From JBDHWG01 sp046328525 (GTDB lineage: Bacteria; Chloroflexota; Anaerolineae; Epilineales; JAHCIE01): a stretch of 64,000 nt of DNA. The stretch lies in assembly GCA_046328525.1 (NCBI GenBank), contig JAXLWK010000003.1, forward strand, positions 1 through 64,000, in the 5' to 3' direction. Below the pieces are notes generated by a model that was given only the letters and a program-made list of their open reading frames with translations, was not told where the DNA came from and made no database searches. This document shows, piece after piece, positions 1-8,667 of this stretch; positions within the stretch are counted from its first letter, which is position 1, and the number at the start of each line of letters is the position of its first letter. The translations under genes were made by a program, and so were the position numbers.

Positions 1-55
1 TCTTTTTCGTGCGCAATGGCACGCGACCGTCACCAAGGGCTGAAAAGAGAAGAAC

Positions 56-78
56 TTGGGGGGGCAAAGCCCCCCCAA
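56..78. repeat. G/C-rich perfect hairpin upstream of glcD
   Basis: TTGGGGGGGC (56-65), an AAA loop and GCCCCCCCAA (69-78) form a perfect 10-bp stem. No T-run follows, so it is not a classical intrinsic terminator. It may be the 3' end signal of the gene lying left of the window. The rest of 1-164 shows nothing beyond the glcD ribosome binding site GGGAGG near 153. Confidence 0.6.
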
Positions 79-164
79 ACCACCCCAACCAGAAAACTGC
101 AAAGATAGAGGGGTGGCGCTACAGGTGTAGTGTCGGCTGAAAACTCAACATCGGGAGGACACGC

Positions 165-1613
165 ATGAACAAGAGCGACGTGCTTGCCGAGCTAACTGCC
201 ATTGTCGGGCCACACCGGGTGCTTCACCGCCCGGAAGATGTGGTGATGTACGAGTATGACGGCGCTCTGGACCGGGCCAGGCCGGACTTCGTCGTCTTTC
301 CCGTGAGCAGTGAGGAGGTGGCGGCGGTCGTGCGTGTCGCCAATCGCGCCGGCATCCCGTTCATGCCGCGCGGCGCGGGCACTGGCCTGTCCGGCGGCGC
401 CGTCGCCGTCGAGGGCGGCGTCGTCATCTCGTTCTCGCGCATGAACCGCATCCTCGACATTGACCTGCCCAACCTGCGGGCGACGGTTCAGCCCGGCGTC
501 GTCAACATTGACGTCACCAACGCCGTCAGCAGCCAGGGCTTCTATTACGTCCCCGACCCCTCAAGCCAGAAAGCCTGCACCATCGGCGGCAACATCGCCG
601 AGAACTCCGGCGGGCCGCACTGCCTGGCCTACGGCGTCACCTCGAACCATACCCACATGCTCGAAGCCGTCCTGCCCGACGGCGACATCGTCCAGCTTGG
701 CGCGCCGACGGCCGACGCGCCCGGCTACGACCTGACGGGGCTGATGGTTGGCTCCGAAGGCACGCTGGGCCTGGTGACCCGCGCCGTCGTCCGTCTCGTC
801 CACCAGGCGGAGACGGTCACGACGCTCCTGGCCGTGTTCAACACGATTGACGAGGGCAGCAACGCCGTGTCGGCGATCATCGCCGACGGCACAATCCCGG
901 CGGCGCTGGAGATGATGGACAACACCGCCATCCGCGCCGTCGAGGCGGCCAAGAAGTGCGGCTACCCGGTCGAGGCCGGGTCGGTGCTGCTCATTGACCT
1001 GGAAGGCTTCCGCGACGGCCTGGCGGAGACGGCGGAACACATCGCCGAGCTGTGCCGAAACTGCGGCGCGACGGAGGTGCGGCCGGCGAAGAACGCCGTG
1101 GAGCGCGAGAAGCTCTGGTCGGGGCGCAAAGGGGCGTTCGGGGCGATGGGCCGCCTGTCGCCGTCGTACTACGTGCAGGACGGCGTCATCCCGCGCACCA
1201 AGCTGCCGTGGGTGTTGCACCGCGTCGGCGAGATCGGCGACAAGTATGGCTTCCGCGTCGCCAATGTGTTCCACGCCGGCGACGGCAACCTGCACCCGCT
1301 CATCCTGTTCGACGAGCGCGACCCGGTGCAGGTGCGCAATGTCGTCCGCTGCGGTAGCGAGATCCTCAAGGCGTGCGTGGACGCGGGCGGCTCCATCAGC
1401 GGCGAACACGGCATCGGCGTCGAGAAGCGCGAGGACATGTGCGAGCAGTTCACCGGGCCGGACCTCATCGCCATGCGCCAGGTGAAGGCCGCGTTCAACC
1501 CGCTGAACCTGTGCAACCCGGGCAAGCTCTTCCCCACCTCCAAGGCGTGCTACGAGGTGGGCGTGAAGCACCGCCGCCTGCCGGCGATTGTGGCCGAAGA
1601 GCACATGCTGTGA
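165..1613 (+). CDS. glcD: Glycolate oxidase subunit GlcD (FAD-linked oxidase)
   Basis: FAD-dependent 2-hydroxy-acid dehydrogenase subunit, expected to oxidise glycolate (or D-lactate) to the 2-oxo acid in complex with GlcE and GlcF. The 482-residue length is typical of the family. The N-terminal PCMH/FAD_binding_4 domain carries PRGAGTGLSGGAV at residues 68-80. The C-terminal FAD-oxidase domain carries HAGDGNLHP (about 369-377) and SGEHGIG (about 412-418), both family hallmarks. The ATG is preceded by GGGAGGACACGC. It is the first gene of glcD-glcE-(DUF6504-like)-glcF, all on the plus strand. The substrate could also be lactate, since GlcD/LldD-type enzymes are hard to separate by sequence, but the three-gene arrangement favours glycolate. 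Confidence 0.93.
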   Translation: MNKSDVLAELTAIVGPHRVLHRPEDVVMYEYDGALDRARPDFVVFPVSSEEVAAVVRVANRAGIPFMPRGAGTGLSGGAVAVEGGVVISFSRMNRILDIDLPNLRATVQPGVVNIDVTNAVSSQGFYYVPDPSSQKACTIGGNIAENSGGPHCLAYGVTSNHTHMLEAVLPDGDIVQLGAPTADAPGYDLTGLMVGSEGTLGLVTRAVVRLVHQAETVTTLLAVFNTIDEGSNAVSAIIADGTIPAALEMMDNTAIRAVEAAKKCGYPVEAGSVLLIDLEGFRDGLAETAEHIAELCRNCGATEVRPAKNAVEREKLWSGRKGAFGAMGRLSPSYYVQDGVIPRTKLPWVLHRVGEIGDKYGFRVANVFHAGDGNLHPLILFDERDPVQVRNVVRCGSEILKACVDAGGSISGEHGIGVEKREDMCEQFTGPDLIAMRQVKAAFNPLNLCNPGKLFPTSKACYEVGVKHRRLPAIVAEEHML

Positions 1614-1659
1614 GCAGAGGTGAAGCAGGGGCGATGGGACGGCGTGATGATGGCAGATC

Positions 1660-1728
1660 GCTGTCACCCTGAGCGGAGCGAAGGGTCTCCCGTCGGGGGA
1701 TGCTTCGCCTTCGGCTCAGCATGACAGC
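1660..1728. repeat. Imperfect palindromic intergenic repeat between glcD and glcE
   Basis: The outer arms GCTGTCACCCTGAGC (1660-1674) and GCTCAGCATGACAGC (1714-1728) are near-complementary. The interior has the G/C-rich texture of the dispersed repeat commonly seen between genes in environmental bacteria (CCTGAGCGGAGCGAAGGGTC type). It would fold into a long hairpin within the glc transcript. Confidence 0.7.
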
Positions 1729-1754
1729 CCAGGCTTATCTTCTGGGGAGGTTGT

Positions 1755-3113
1755 ATGGCGACATCAACGCTGTCAATAGATGCCCTCACTGAGCTAGTCG
1801 GCGCCGAGTACGTGACCGACGACTCGACGGCGCTCCAGGCGGCTGCCGTGGACGGGGTAACGCCCCAGTATGTGATTCGGCCTGGCGCTGAGGAAGAGGT
1901 CGCCGAGACCCTGGCGTGGGCGAACGCGGCCGGGCTGGCCGTCGTCCCGCGCGGCCGCGGCAAGGCGCTGGGCGTCGGCGAACCGCCGCGCCGCGCCGAC
2001 GTCGTCCTCGGTCTCGACCGCCTGGACAAAATCCTCGAGTACGAGCCGGCCGACCTGACGGTAACGGCCGAAGCCAGCGCAACCCTGGGCGAGCTACAGC
2101 GCGTCCTGGGCGCGCAGGGCCAATGGCTCCCCCTCGACCCCGCGCTCGGCGCTGACCATAGCCTGGGCGGCATCATCGCCGCTAACCTCAGCGGCCCCCA
2201 CCGCTGGCGCTACGGCACGTCCCGCGACCTGCTCATCGGCATGCGCATCGTCCAGGCCGACGGCATGGTCTACCGGGGCGGCGCCAAGGTGGTCAAGAAC
2301 GTGGCCGGCTACGACCTGCCGAAGCTGTTCGTCGGCTCCCTTGGCACACTGGGCGTCATGACCGAGGTGACGTTCAAGCTCCAGCCGCAGCCGCGCAACA
2401 GCCAATCCGTCGTGGCGCAGCTGCCCGGCGTGGCGGCGGCGGCGGCCATCTCCGGCCGCGTGATCACCTCGCACCTCATGCCCGACGCCCTCGCCGTGGT
2501 GGACGCCGGCGGCGCGGCGCGGCTGCACGCCCTCGCGCCCGACCTCGTCGCGGCGGACAACGTCGCCGCCCTGTTCGCCGCCCGCTTCACCGGCATCGCC
2601 GCGGCGGTCACGCGCCAGGTCAACGAGCTGAAGGCGATGGTCGAGGCGGCCGGGGGACAGGTGACGGTGGTCGAGGGTGATGCGGCGCTGTGGGGCGCGG
2701 TCGCGGACTGCCCGGCGCTTGTCACCGAGGGCCGCGCCGTTCGCCTCAAGATCGCCGTGCTGCCGACGCTGCTCGGCGAGGCGATGGAGGCCGTCCAGGA
2801 AGCGGCGCGGAGCAGGACCCTCGCCGTGGCCCAGGTCGCGCACTCGGGGAACGGCGTTCTCTACAGCGTCATTCGCGGCTTTGGGCCGGATGACGATCGG
2901 GCGACCCGGACGGTCGAGGCGGCGAAGGCGATTCGCCAGGTCATCACTGATCTGGGCGGGACGACCGTGGTCGAGCACGCGCCGCTCAACATCAAGAGCG
3001 CCATCGGCGTATGGGGGCCGACGCGGGGGGATTTCCGCCTGATGCAAACCCTCAAGGCGCAGTTCGACCCGAAAGGTACGCTCAATCCGGGACGATACGT
3101 GGGAGGCATTTAG
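1755..3113 (+). CDS. glcE: Glycolate oxidase subunit GlcE-like FAD-binding protein
   Basis: Second flavoprotein subunit of the glycolate oxidase complex, 452 residues. The FAD_binding_4 domain covers roughly residues 40-185: PRGRGKALGVG is the counterpart of the glycine-rich FAD loop in GlcD, followed by GGAKVVKNVAGYDLPK and GSLGTLGVMTEVTFKL, typical of GlcE. The C-terminus ends in FDPKGTLNPGRYVGG, the usual closing motif. The start is supported by GGGAGGTTGT directly upstream of the ATG. The 141-bp gap to glcD holds a palindromic repeat. It is slightly longer than E. coli GlcE but has the same domain plan. Confidence 0.9.
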   Translation: MATSTLSIDALTELVGAEYVTDDSTALQAAAVDGVTPQYVIRPGAEEEVAETLAWANAAGLAVVPRGRGKALGVGEPPRRADVVLGLDRLDKILEYEPADLTVTAEASATLGELQRVLGAQGQWLPLDPALGADHSLGGIIAANLSGPHRWRYGTSRDLLIGMRIVQADGMVYRGGAKVVKNVAGYDLPKLFVGSLGTLGVMTEVTFKLQPQPRNSQSVVAQLPGVAAAAAISGRVITSHLMPDALAVVDAGGAARLHALAPDLVAADNVAALFAARFTGIAAAVTRQVNELKAMVEAAGGQVTVVEGDAALWGAVADCPALVTEGRAVRLKIAVLPTLLGEAMEAVQEAARSRTLAVAQVAHSGNGVLYSVIRGFGPDDDRATRTVEAAKAIRQVITDLGGTTVVEHAPLNIKSAIGVWGPTRGDFRLMQTLKAQFDPKGTLNPGRYVGGI

Positions 3114-3179
3114 GTGACGATGTGACGATGTGGGGAAAGCTCCCACTGCGTTGCCCCGTCACCATCCCTTGAGGATGCG

Positions 3180-3461
3180 ATGGAAGAGTTTATCTCCGAG
3201 CCGATTACGGTGGATTACGACGACGAGCGCATGCAGCCCGTCGCCTTGCGCTGGCGCGGCGAAAACTACGCCGTCGCCGAAGTCATCTCCGCCTGGCAGG
3301 ATTGGCACACGCCGTCCTACGCCGACCACGCTCGGAGCTGGATCCACCGCCGCCACCGCAATTACTATGTTGTGCGCACCGCGCAAGGCCCCGTTTTTGA
3401 AATCTACCTGGACCGCGGCTCAGGCAAGCGGGACTGGGTGTTGTTGAAACGCAAAGGCTAG
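3180..3461 (+). CDS. DUF6504-like small protein within the glc operon
   Basis: A 93-residue protein between glcE and glcF on the same strand, 12 bp before glcF. It starts FISEPITV and continues with a WRGENYAV segment, a tryptophan-rich centre and a C-terminal YYVV..GPVFEIYLDR..WVLLKR strand pattern. This resembles the DUF6504 family of small, mostly beta proteins. GAGGATGCG precedes the ATG. No catalytic motif, signal peptide or membrane segment is visible. Its position suggests a role in, or co-regulation with, glycolate oxidase, but the function is unknown. The family assignment is from recalled pattern only. Confidence 0.75.
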   Translation: MEEFISEPITVDYDDERMQPVALRWRGENYAVAEVISAWQDWHTPSYADHARSWIHRRHRNYYVVRTAQGPVFEIYLDRGSGKRDWVLLKRKG

Positions 3462-3473
3462 AAGGAGCAGGCC

Positions 3474-4838
3474 ATGGCCCAGACGATTGAGCTTCTGGAT
3501 CCGACCGATCGCCCCAGCCTCTGGCGCAAGGACGAAACGGCGCACAAGGGCTATGTCACGGCCGAGCCGCCGACGTATGAGGAGATTCTGCGCTGCACCC
3601 ACTGCGGCTTGTGCCTCAACCAGTGCCCGACCTACCGCGTGCTGGGCATCGAGGCCGACTCGCCGCGCGGCCGCATCTACCTCATGCGCTCGGTGCACGA
3701 GGGCCGCGGCGACGTAGACGCGGACTTCGCCGACCACATGTTCGTCTGCCTGGCCTGCCGCGCCTGTGAGACGGCCTGCCCGGCCACGGTGCGCTTCGGC
3801 GGCCTGGTCGAGATGGCCCGCGCCCAGGTGCAGGCGGCGCAGCTGGCGAACGAGCCGCGGGCGGCGCGCATCCTGCGCCAGATCGTATTCGAGCAGCTCA
3901 TGCCCTCGCCGGGCCGCCTCGAGTTCGCGGCCAGTCTGACGCGGTTCTATCAGCGCAGCGGGGCGCAGACTTTGGTGCGCAAGAGCGGCATCCTGCGCGT
4001 CCTGCCCGGCGATATGCACAAGCGCGAGGCGCTGATGCCCAAGCTGCCGCCCAAGAACTTCAAGGCCGAGGGCCAGGTCTACCCGGCGATTGGCGAGAAG
4101 CGGGCGCGGGTGGCCCTGTTCAACGGCTGCATCATGCCCCTGGCCTACGGGCCGACGCAGGAGGCGACGGTGCGCGTTCTCCAGCGCAACGGCGTCGAGG
4201 TGGTCGTGCCGAAGGAGCAGGTGTGCTGCGGGGCGCTGGCCGTCCACGCCGGGCTGCGCGAGCAGGGCAAGGAGCAGGCGCGGCGCAACATTCCGGTGTT
4301 CGAGGCGCTGGACGTGGACGCGGTCATCATCAACGCGGCCGGCTGCGGGGTCGTGCTCAAGGAGTACGGCGAGCTGCTCCAGAACGACGCCGCGTGGTCC
4401 GCGCGCGCCCACCGCTTCAGCGCGAGCGTCCGCGACGTGTCGGAGTTCCTCGTGGACCTGGGCTTGCGCCTACCAACGAAGGAGATGAACATCCGCGTGA
4501 CGTACCAGGACCCGTGCCACCTGGCCCACGGCCAGGGCATCCGCCTCCAGCCGCGCGAGCTGCTGCGGGCGATTCCCGGCGTGGAGCTTGTGGAGATGCG
4601 CGACTCGGACCGCTGCTGCGGCTCGGCGGGCATCTACAACATCACCAACCCGGACATCTCCATGCGCGTCCTCGACGAAAAGATGACCAACGTCAAGGCG
4701 ACCAACGCCGACATGATCGTCTCGGCCAACCCCGGCTGCATGCTCCAGCTCCAGGCCGGCTGCGAGCGTTACGACTACCCGGCCGAGGTCGCCCACGTCA
4801 TTGACCTGTTGGACCAGGCTTACGGCGCGGCGGGGTGA
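3474..4838 (+). CDS. glcF: Glycolate oxidase iron-sulfur subunit GlcF
   Basis: A 454-residue Fe-S subunit that passes electrons from the GlcD/GlcE flavins to the quinone pool. Two [4Fe-4S] ferredoxin motifs are visible: CTHCGLCLNQCP at about 42-53 and CLACRACETACP at about 92-103. Two CCG (cysteine-rich) domains follow, with CCGALAVHAG near 251 and CCGSAGIYN near 381. The ribosome binding site is AAGGAGCAGGCC. The gene overlaps the following methyltransferase by GTGA at its stop codon, indicating translational coupling. Confidence 0.93.
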   Translation: MAQTIELLDPTDRPSLWRKDETAHKGYVTAEPPTYEEILRCTHCGLCLNQCPTYRVLGIEADSPRGRIYLMRSVHEGRGDVDADFADHMFVCLACRACETACPATVRFGGLVEMARAQVQAAQLANEPRAARILRQIVFEQLMPSPGRLEFAASLTRFYQRSGAQTLVRKSGILRVLPGDMHKREALMPKLPPKNFKAEGQVYPAIGEKRARVALFNGCIMPLAYGPTQEATVRVLQRNGVEVVVPKEQVCCGALAVHAGLREQGKEQARRNIPVFEALDVDAVIINAAGCGVVLKEYGELLQNDAAWSARAHRFSASVRDVSEFLVDLGLRLPTKEMNIRVTYQDPCHLAHGQGIRLQPRELLRAIPGVELVEMRDSDRCCGSAGIYNITNPDISMRVLDEKMTNVKATNADMIVSANPGCMLQLQAGCERYDYPAEVAHVIDLLDQAYGAAG

Positions 4839-5572
4839 GCCGCGTGTCGAACATAGCGCGGACGCTGCGTCGCCTGCGCGAGGCGCGGCGCATCCGTCGG
4901 TCGCGCCGCGCCGGCGGCGGCTTCGACACTCTGCTCTTCGACCCACGCGCCCCCCGCGAGCGCATCGAGGAGCTTGGGGCCGACGAGGCGCTGGAATTGT
5001 ATCAGGGTCAGCTTCCCATCGGGCACGCTCTGGACCTGGGCGTCGGCGACGGCGACCACGCGCTGTGGCTGGCGGCGCGCGGCTACGAGGTCGAGGGCGT
5101 GGACGTGGATGCGCGGGCGCTGCGCCGCGCCGAGCTGCGGGCAAAGCGCCTCCACCTGTGGCTGCAAACGTTCCAGGCGGACGCCTGCGTGTTTCCCATT
5201 CTCCCCGACAGCTATGACCTCATCGTCGCGGCCGCGCTGCTCCACTTCCTCACGCCCGACGGCCTGCCTGACCTGGCCGAGCGCATCGTGGACGGTCTCA
5301 AGCCGGGCGGCTACGTCTACGCCAGCGTCCTGACCACCGACGACCCCGGCTATTCGATGTTGCGGGGCATCGGCGCGCCACAGATCGCGCCGAACACCTT
5401 CGACACGGTAGACCTGGGCGTCGGCCCGACGCTGCATTACTTTCGCAAGGGCGAGCTGCGCGCTCTATTCCCGACGCTGGACATCGTTCACTACGCGGAG
5501 GAGCGCACCCTGCGCCCCGGCTCGGAGCAGGGCTACAACGCCGCCGCCGTCTTGTTGGCGCGGAAGCGCTGA
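4835..5572 (+). CDS. Class I SAM-dependent methyltransferase
   Basis: A 245-residue protein starting with a GTG that overlaps the glcF stop (GTGA). The SAM-binding motif I is ALDLGVGDGDHALWLAARG with EGVDVDA as motif II, then FQADACVFP, YDLIVAAALLHFLTPDGL and LKPGGYVYASVL, the usual Methyltransf_11/25 layout. The basic N-terminus (RRLREARRIRRSRRAGGG) is unusual and may bind nucleic acid or simply be disordered. The coupling to glcF is structural; the substrate is unknown and no link to glycolate chemistry is evident. Confidence 0.85.
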   Translation: MSRVSNIARTLRRLREARRIRRSRRAGGGFDTLLFDPRAPRERIEELGADEALELYQGQLPIGHALDLGVGDGDHALWLAARGYEVEGVDVDARALRRAELRAKRLHLWLQTFQADACVFPILPDSYDLIVAAALLHFLTPDGLPDLAERIVDGLKPGGYVYASVLTTDDPGYSMLRGIGAPQIAPNTFDTVDLGVGPTLHYFRKGELRALFPTLDIVHYAEERTLRPGSEQGYNAAAVLLARKR

Positions 5573-5608
5573 GGAAGCGACAGGCGAATTCTTAGGCCGG
5601 GAAGCGCT

Positions 5609-5728
5609 GGACCACGACAGGCGCGAAAGGGGCGAAAGGCGCGAAAAAAGACACCGCCAACCGATGTTCACTCCGTTGGGGGACAACACTTGCGCGTTTT
5701 TCGCGTCGTTTCGTGGCCTTCGCCGTCC
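5609..5728. repeat. Long imperfect inverted repeat of GCGAAA units
   Basis: The left arm begins GGACCACGACAGGCGCGAAA at 5609 and the right arm ends at 5728 (GCGCGTTTTTCGCG...GCCTTCGCCGTCC). The reverse complement of the right arm follows the same GGAC-GCGAAGG-CGAAA-GCGAAAAA order. It resembles the element at 12244-12317. It overlaps any 5' extension of the next gene upstream of its GTG, which argues against using the ATG at 5664. Confidence 0.65.
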
Positions 5729-5768
5729 AGAGCGTCCTGGCGGTCGCAACACGTCACCGGGAGGTCTT

Positions 5769-7280
5769 GTGGGAGGAGGGCGCGGTCTGCTCGTGGTGAT
5801 CCTCGTCCTGGTCGCGCTGCTTGCGGCTGCGTGTAGCGCCGCGGAGCCGCCAGGGCCTGCGGCTCCCACGCCGGTCGCGCCGCTATCTACGTCGCCCGTA
5901 GCGGCCATGTCGCCGACATCCCTGCCGGCGGCGCCCGTCGCGCCTGCGGCCTCCACGGCTGCGCCTGCCGCCGTCGTGGGGGTTCCCCCCACGCGCCTGC
6001 CTGCGTCGGCCCCGGCCCCCACGCCACGGGTGGATAGCGCGACGGTATCAGCGCCCACGGCAGCCAGCCCCATGCCAACCGACAGGTCTGTCGGGGCGTT
6101 TACGCTGGTGGGGCAGAATGACCTGGGGCGGCGCGGGATGAACGGCGGCCTGGCGATGGCCGGGGCGTGCGCCTACGTCGGCAGCCGCGACGACAAGGGC
6201 GGGGTTGTCGTGCTGGATGTGGCCGCCCCGGCGCAGCCGACGATTGTGCGCGAGCTTCCAGTTCGCCACGGCAGCACGGCGCGGGAGGTGCGCGCCAGCG
6301 ACAGGCTGCGCACCCTCGTAGTCATGTATTACGGCATTGGCTCACCGCCGGTGTTCAACGGCCTGGAGCTGTACGACATCGCCGACTGCCGCGCGCCGCG
6401 TCTCGTCGGCGAGATCAACCTGGGCGCGCCGCCCCACGAGTTCTACCTGTGGCACGATCCCAACAAGCCGGGCCGCGCCCTGGTCTACCTGGGGATGTTC
6501 GGCCCAACACCGCAGATGCGCGTAGTGGACATCAGCGACCCGGCGCGGCCGACGCTCTACGCCACGTGGGAGCCGGACGCGGCGGCGTTGCGGGCGATGC
6601 CGGGCTACCAGCTCCACTCCCTGTCCCTGTCGCTGGACGGGCGGCGGGCGTATCTCGCCGCGTGGAACGGCGGCTTCATGCTGGCGGATACGTCGGACCT
6701 GGCGGAAGGAAAGGCCAACCCGACGGTGCGCCTGGTCACGCCGCCGGCCGACCATCTGCGCCTGCCCGGCGGCGCGAACGTCCACAGCGCTGTGGCGATA
6801 CCGGGCCGCGACCTCGTCGTCCTCACGTCGGAGATCTACGGCCCATGCCCCTACGGCTGGCTGCACATCGCCGACATCGCCGATCCGGCGCGGCCCCAGC
6901 TGCGGGGCGAGTTCAAGATCGCGGAGAACGACCCGGCGCGGTGCGCGGAGGTGACACGGGCGGGCGGGACATACACGGCGCATGACCCGCTAGTCCTGCC
7001 CCACATCGCCTTCGTGACGTGGTACACCGGCGGCCTTCAGGCGGTAGACCTGACCGCGCCGGACGCGCCCCGCGCCCTGGCGCAGTTCCGCCCCACGCCG
7101 CCGCCCGTCAAGCGGCCAGAGACCGTGCTCGGCCCAGGTCACAGCTTCATGTGGAGCTACCCGATCCTGCGCGATGGCCTCATCTACGTCGCCGACATCA
7201 CCGGCGGCCTGTACGTGGTCAGGTACACGGGGCCGCACGCCGACGAGACCCAGGGCCGCGCCGAAAGCAACGCGAACTGA
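5769..7280 (+). CDS. LVIVD-repeat beta-propeller lipoprotein
   Basis: Predicted secreted, lipid-anchored beta-propeller of 503 residues. The chosen GTG at 5769 follows GGGAGGTCTT. It gives a short N-terminus, a hydrophobic stretch (LLVVILVLVALLAAAC) with lipobox LAAAC, then a long Pro/Ala/Thr linker. An upstream ATG at 5664 exists but lies in an inverted repeat and would add 35 residues before the signal. Blades show the repeated D(V/I)..P..P pattern: VVVLDVAAPAQPTIV, LYDIADCRAPRLVG, VDISDPARPTLY, IADIADPARPQLRG and AVDLTAPDAPRALA. LVIVD proteins are surface or periplasmic and usually of unknown function. No enzyme motif is visible. Confidence 0.82.
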   Translation: MGGGRGLLVVILVLVALLAAACSAAEPPGPAAPTPVAPLSTSPVAAMSPTSLPAAPVAPAASTAAPAAVVGVPPTRLPASAPAPTPRVDSATVSAPTAASPMPTDRSVGAFTLVGQNDLGRRGMNGGLAMAGACAYVGSRDDKGGVVVLDVAAPAQPTIVRELPVRHGSTAREVRASDRLRTLVVMYYGIGSPPVFNGLELYDIADCRAPRLVGEINLGAPPHEFYLWHDPNKPGRALVYLGMFGPTPQMRVVDISDPARPTLYATWEPDAAALRAMPGYQLHSLSLSLDGRRAYLAAWNGGFMLADTSDLAEGKANPTVRLVTPPADHLRLPGGANVHSAVAIPGRDLVVLTSEIYGPCPYGWLHIADIADPARPQLRGEFKIAENDPARCAEVTRAGGTYTAHDPLVLPHIAFVTWYTGGLQAVDLTAPDAPRALAQFRPTPPPVKRPETVLGPGHSFMWSYPILRDGLIYVADITGGLYVVRYTGPHADETQGRAESNAN

Positions 7281-7285
7281 GCCTG

Positions 7286-8522
7286 TCACCAGGGCATGCT
7301 GTGGTCCCAGGCCGGGGCGACATCCTCCAGCAGCCCCTCGATCCCCAACGCCTTGTCCAGGGCGCGAATCGCAAAGAGCGTGGCGATGTCGCGGATGAAG
7401 AAGCCGGGACACGGTGTGCCGTCCGGCGGGTTCGGCGACTCCCACAGTGCGCCGCGCACGTTGGCGTCGTCGGCGCGCGGCGAGAACTGGGCGGCGGCCA
7501 GGAAGGCGGCGCTGCGATTGACGGCGGTCTTGTACTTTGCGTCGCCTGTGCGCTGGTAGAGGTCGCACCAGATGATGCTCGCTACCGCCGCGCCGCTGGC
7601 CGCCAGGCCGAACGTCGTGTGCTTTCCGCCGACGACCGGCGAGTAGTAGAAGCCGCCGTCCAGGTTCTGCTGATCCATGTACCACTGGCCCGCGCGCAGC
7701 GCCGCCTCCCAGAAGCGGTTGTCGCCGGTCAGGTCATACGCCGCCAGCATCGGGTAGCCCCACCACCACGTCGCGCGAATGTGCATCCGTCCGCTGCTCG
7801 CCGCCCAGGGCGGGAAGACGATCCACATGCCCGGCGGGCCTTCCTCGCGCAGGGTGCGCTCGGCCATCGCCAGGAACACGTCGGTGTAGCGCCGGTCGCC
7901 GGTCGCCGCGCTCAGCTGGACGAGGGCCGCGTCGTCGAGCATGATGCGTCCAGGGTGCGGGTTGTCGGGGTCGGGGACGAAGCGGGCGTCGGCGACGTGG
8001 TAGTGGTCCACGATAAGACCCTCGTCGGCCAGGAACCCGCCGGCGATGACGAAGTCGGCGGCGCGGCGCGCGATGTCCACCCAGCGCTCGTCGCCGGTGG
8101 CCTCAGCGAGGTCCAGGAGACCGGGCAGTGTCTCGAACAGCACCTGGTTGTTGACGGCCACGTTGTCGCCCTCGTAGGCGAGCAGCAGGCCGTCGTTGGG
8201 GTGGCCCGGCGCGTCCACCATGTTGCGGGCCACGTACTCGGCCATGGCCTGGGCCGCGTCGAGCAGGGGCGGCGTCGCCACTGCGGCGGTAGGCAATCAG
8301 GATGGCGCGGATGGCCTGGCCCGTGTGCCAGACGGGGCCGTTGAGGGTCCAAACGCCGCGTCTCGTGTCGTACTCCGTGCGCACAGCGCCGAGGTAGCCG
8401 ACAATGGGATAATCGAACGGGTCCTCGAAGGTGTCCGTCGGCGATTGGACGCGGGCAGTGTGGGCGAGCCAGTGGGCGCCGTCGGCGATGACCTGGCGCG
8501 AGCGGTTGGCGATGATAGGCAT
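7286..8522 (-). pseudogene. Helical-barrel (six-hairpin glycosidase/AGE-like) protein, frameshifted
   Basis: The gene starts at 8522 with MPIIANRSRQVIADGAHWL, preceded by GGGAGCGTCT. It is read in one frame to about 8270 (ending AILIAYRRSGD), then continues in another frame (ATPPLLDAAQAMAEYVARN) to a stop at 7286. The span is 1237 nt, one base more than a multiple of three, so a single-base indel near 8262-8285 in a G/C-rich run explains it. Repeated LxxxTGDxRxxxxA helices (ATGDERW, ATGDRRY, LTGDNRF, RTGDAKY) are typical of (alpha/alpha)6 barrels such as unsaturated glucuronyl hydrolases, N-acylglucosamine 2-epimerases or thioredoxin-domain kin. An assembly error is as likely as a real mutation. 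It is convergent with the LVIVD gene, with a 5-bp gap. Confidence 0.75.
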
Positions 8523-8667
8523 AGACGCTCCCAATGGAATGATTCGGATAGCGGGGATGGTAACGGCAAAGGGGACGGGCGTCAACCCGGCGGAGAACAA
8601 CGCACATCGGTTTGTGGCACGCGTCGTGCTTTTGCTCCTGAGTGTATCGTCGTGAGGGAGCAAACCG

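Noticed and set aside
5664..5768. ATG at 5664 as start of the LVIVD lipoprotein
   Set aside because: It would place 35 unrelated residues before the signal peptide and lies inside an inverted repeat; GTG at 5769 has GGGAGG and an immediate signal sequence.
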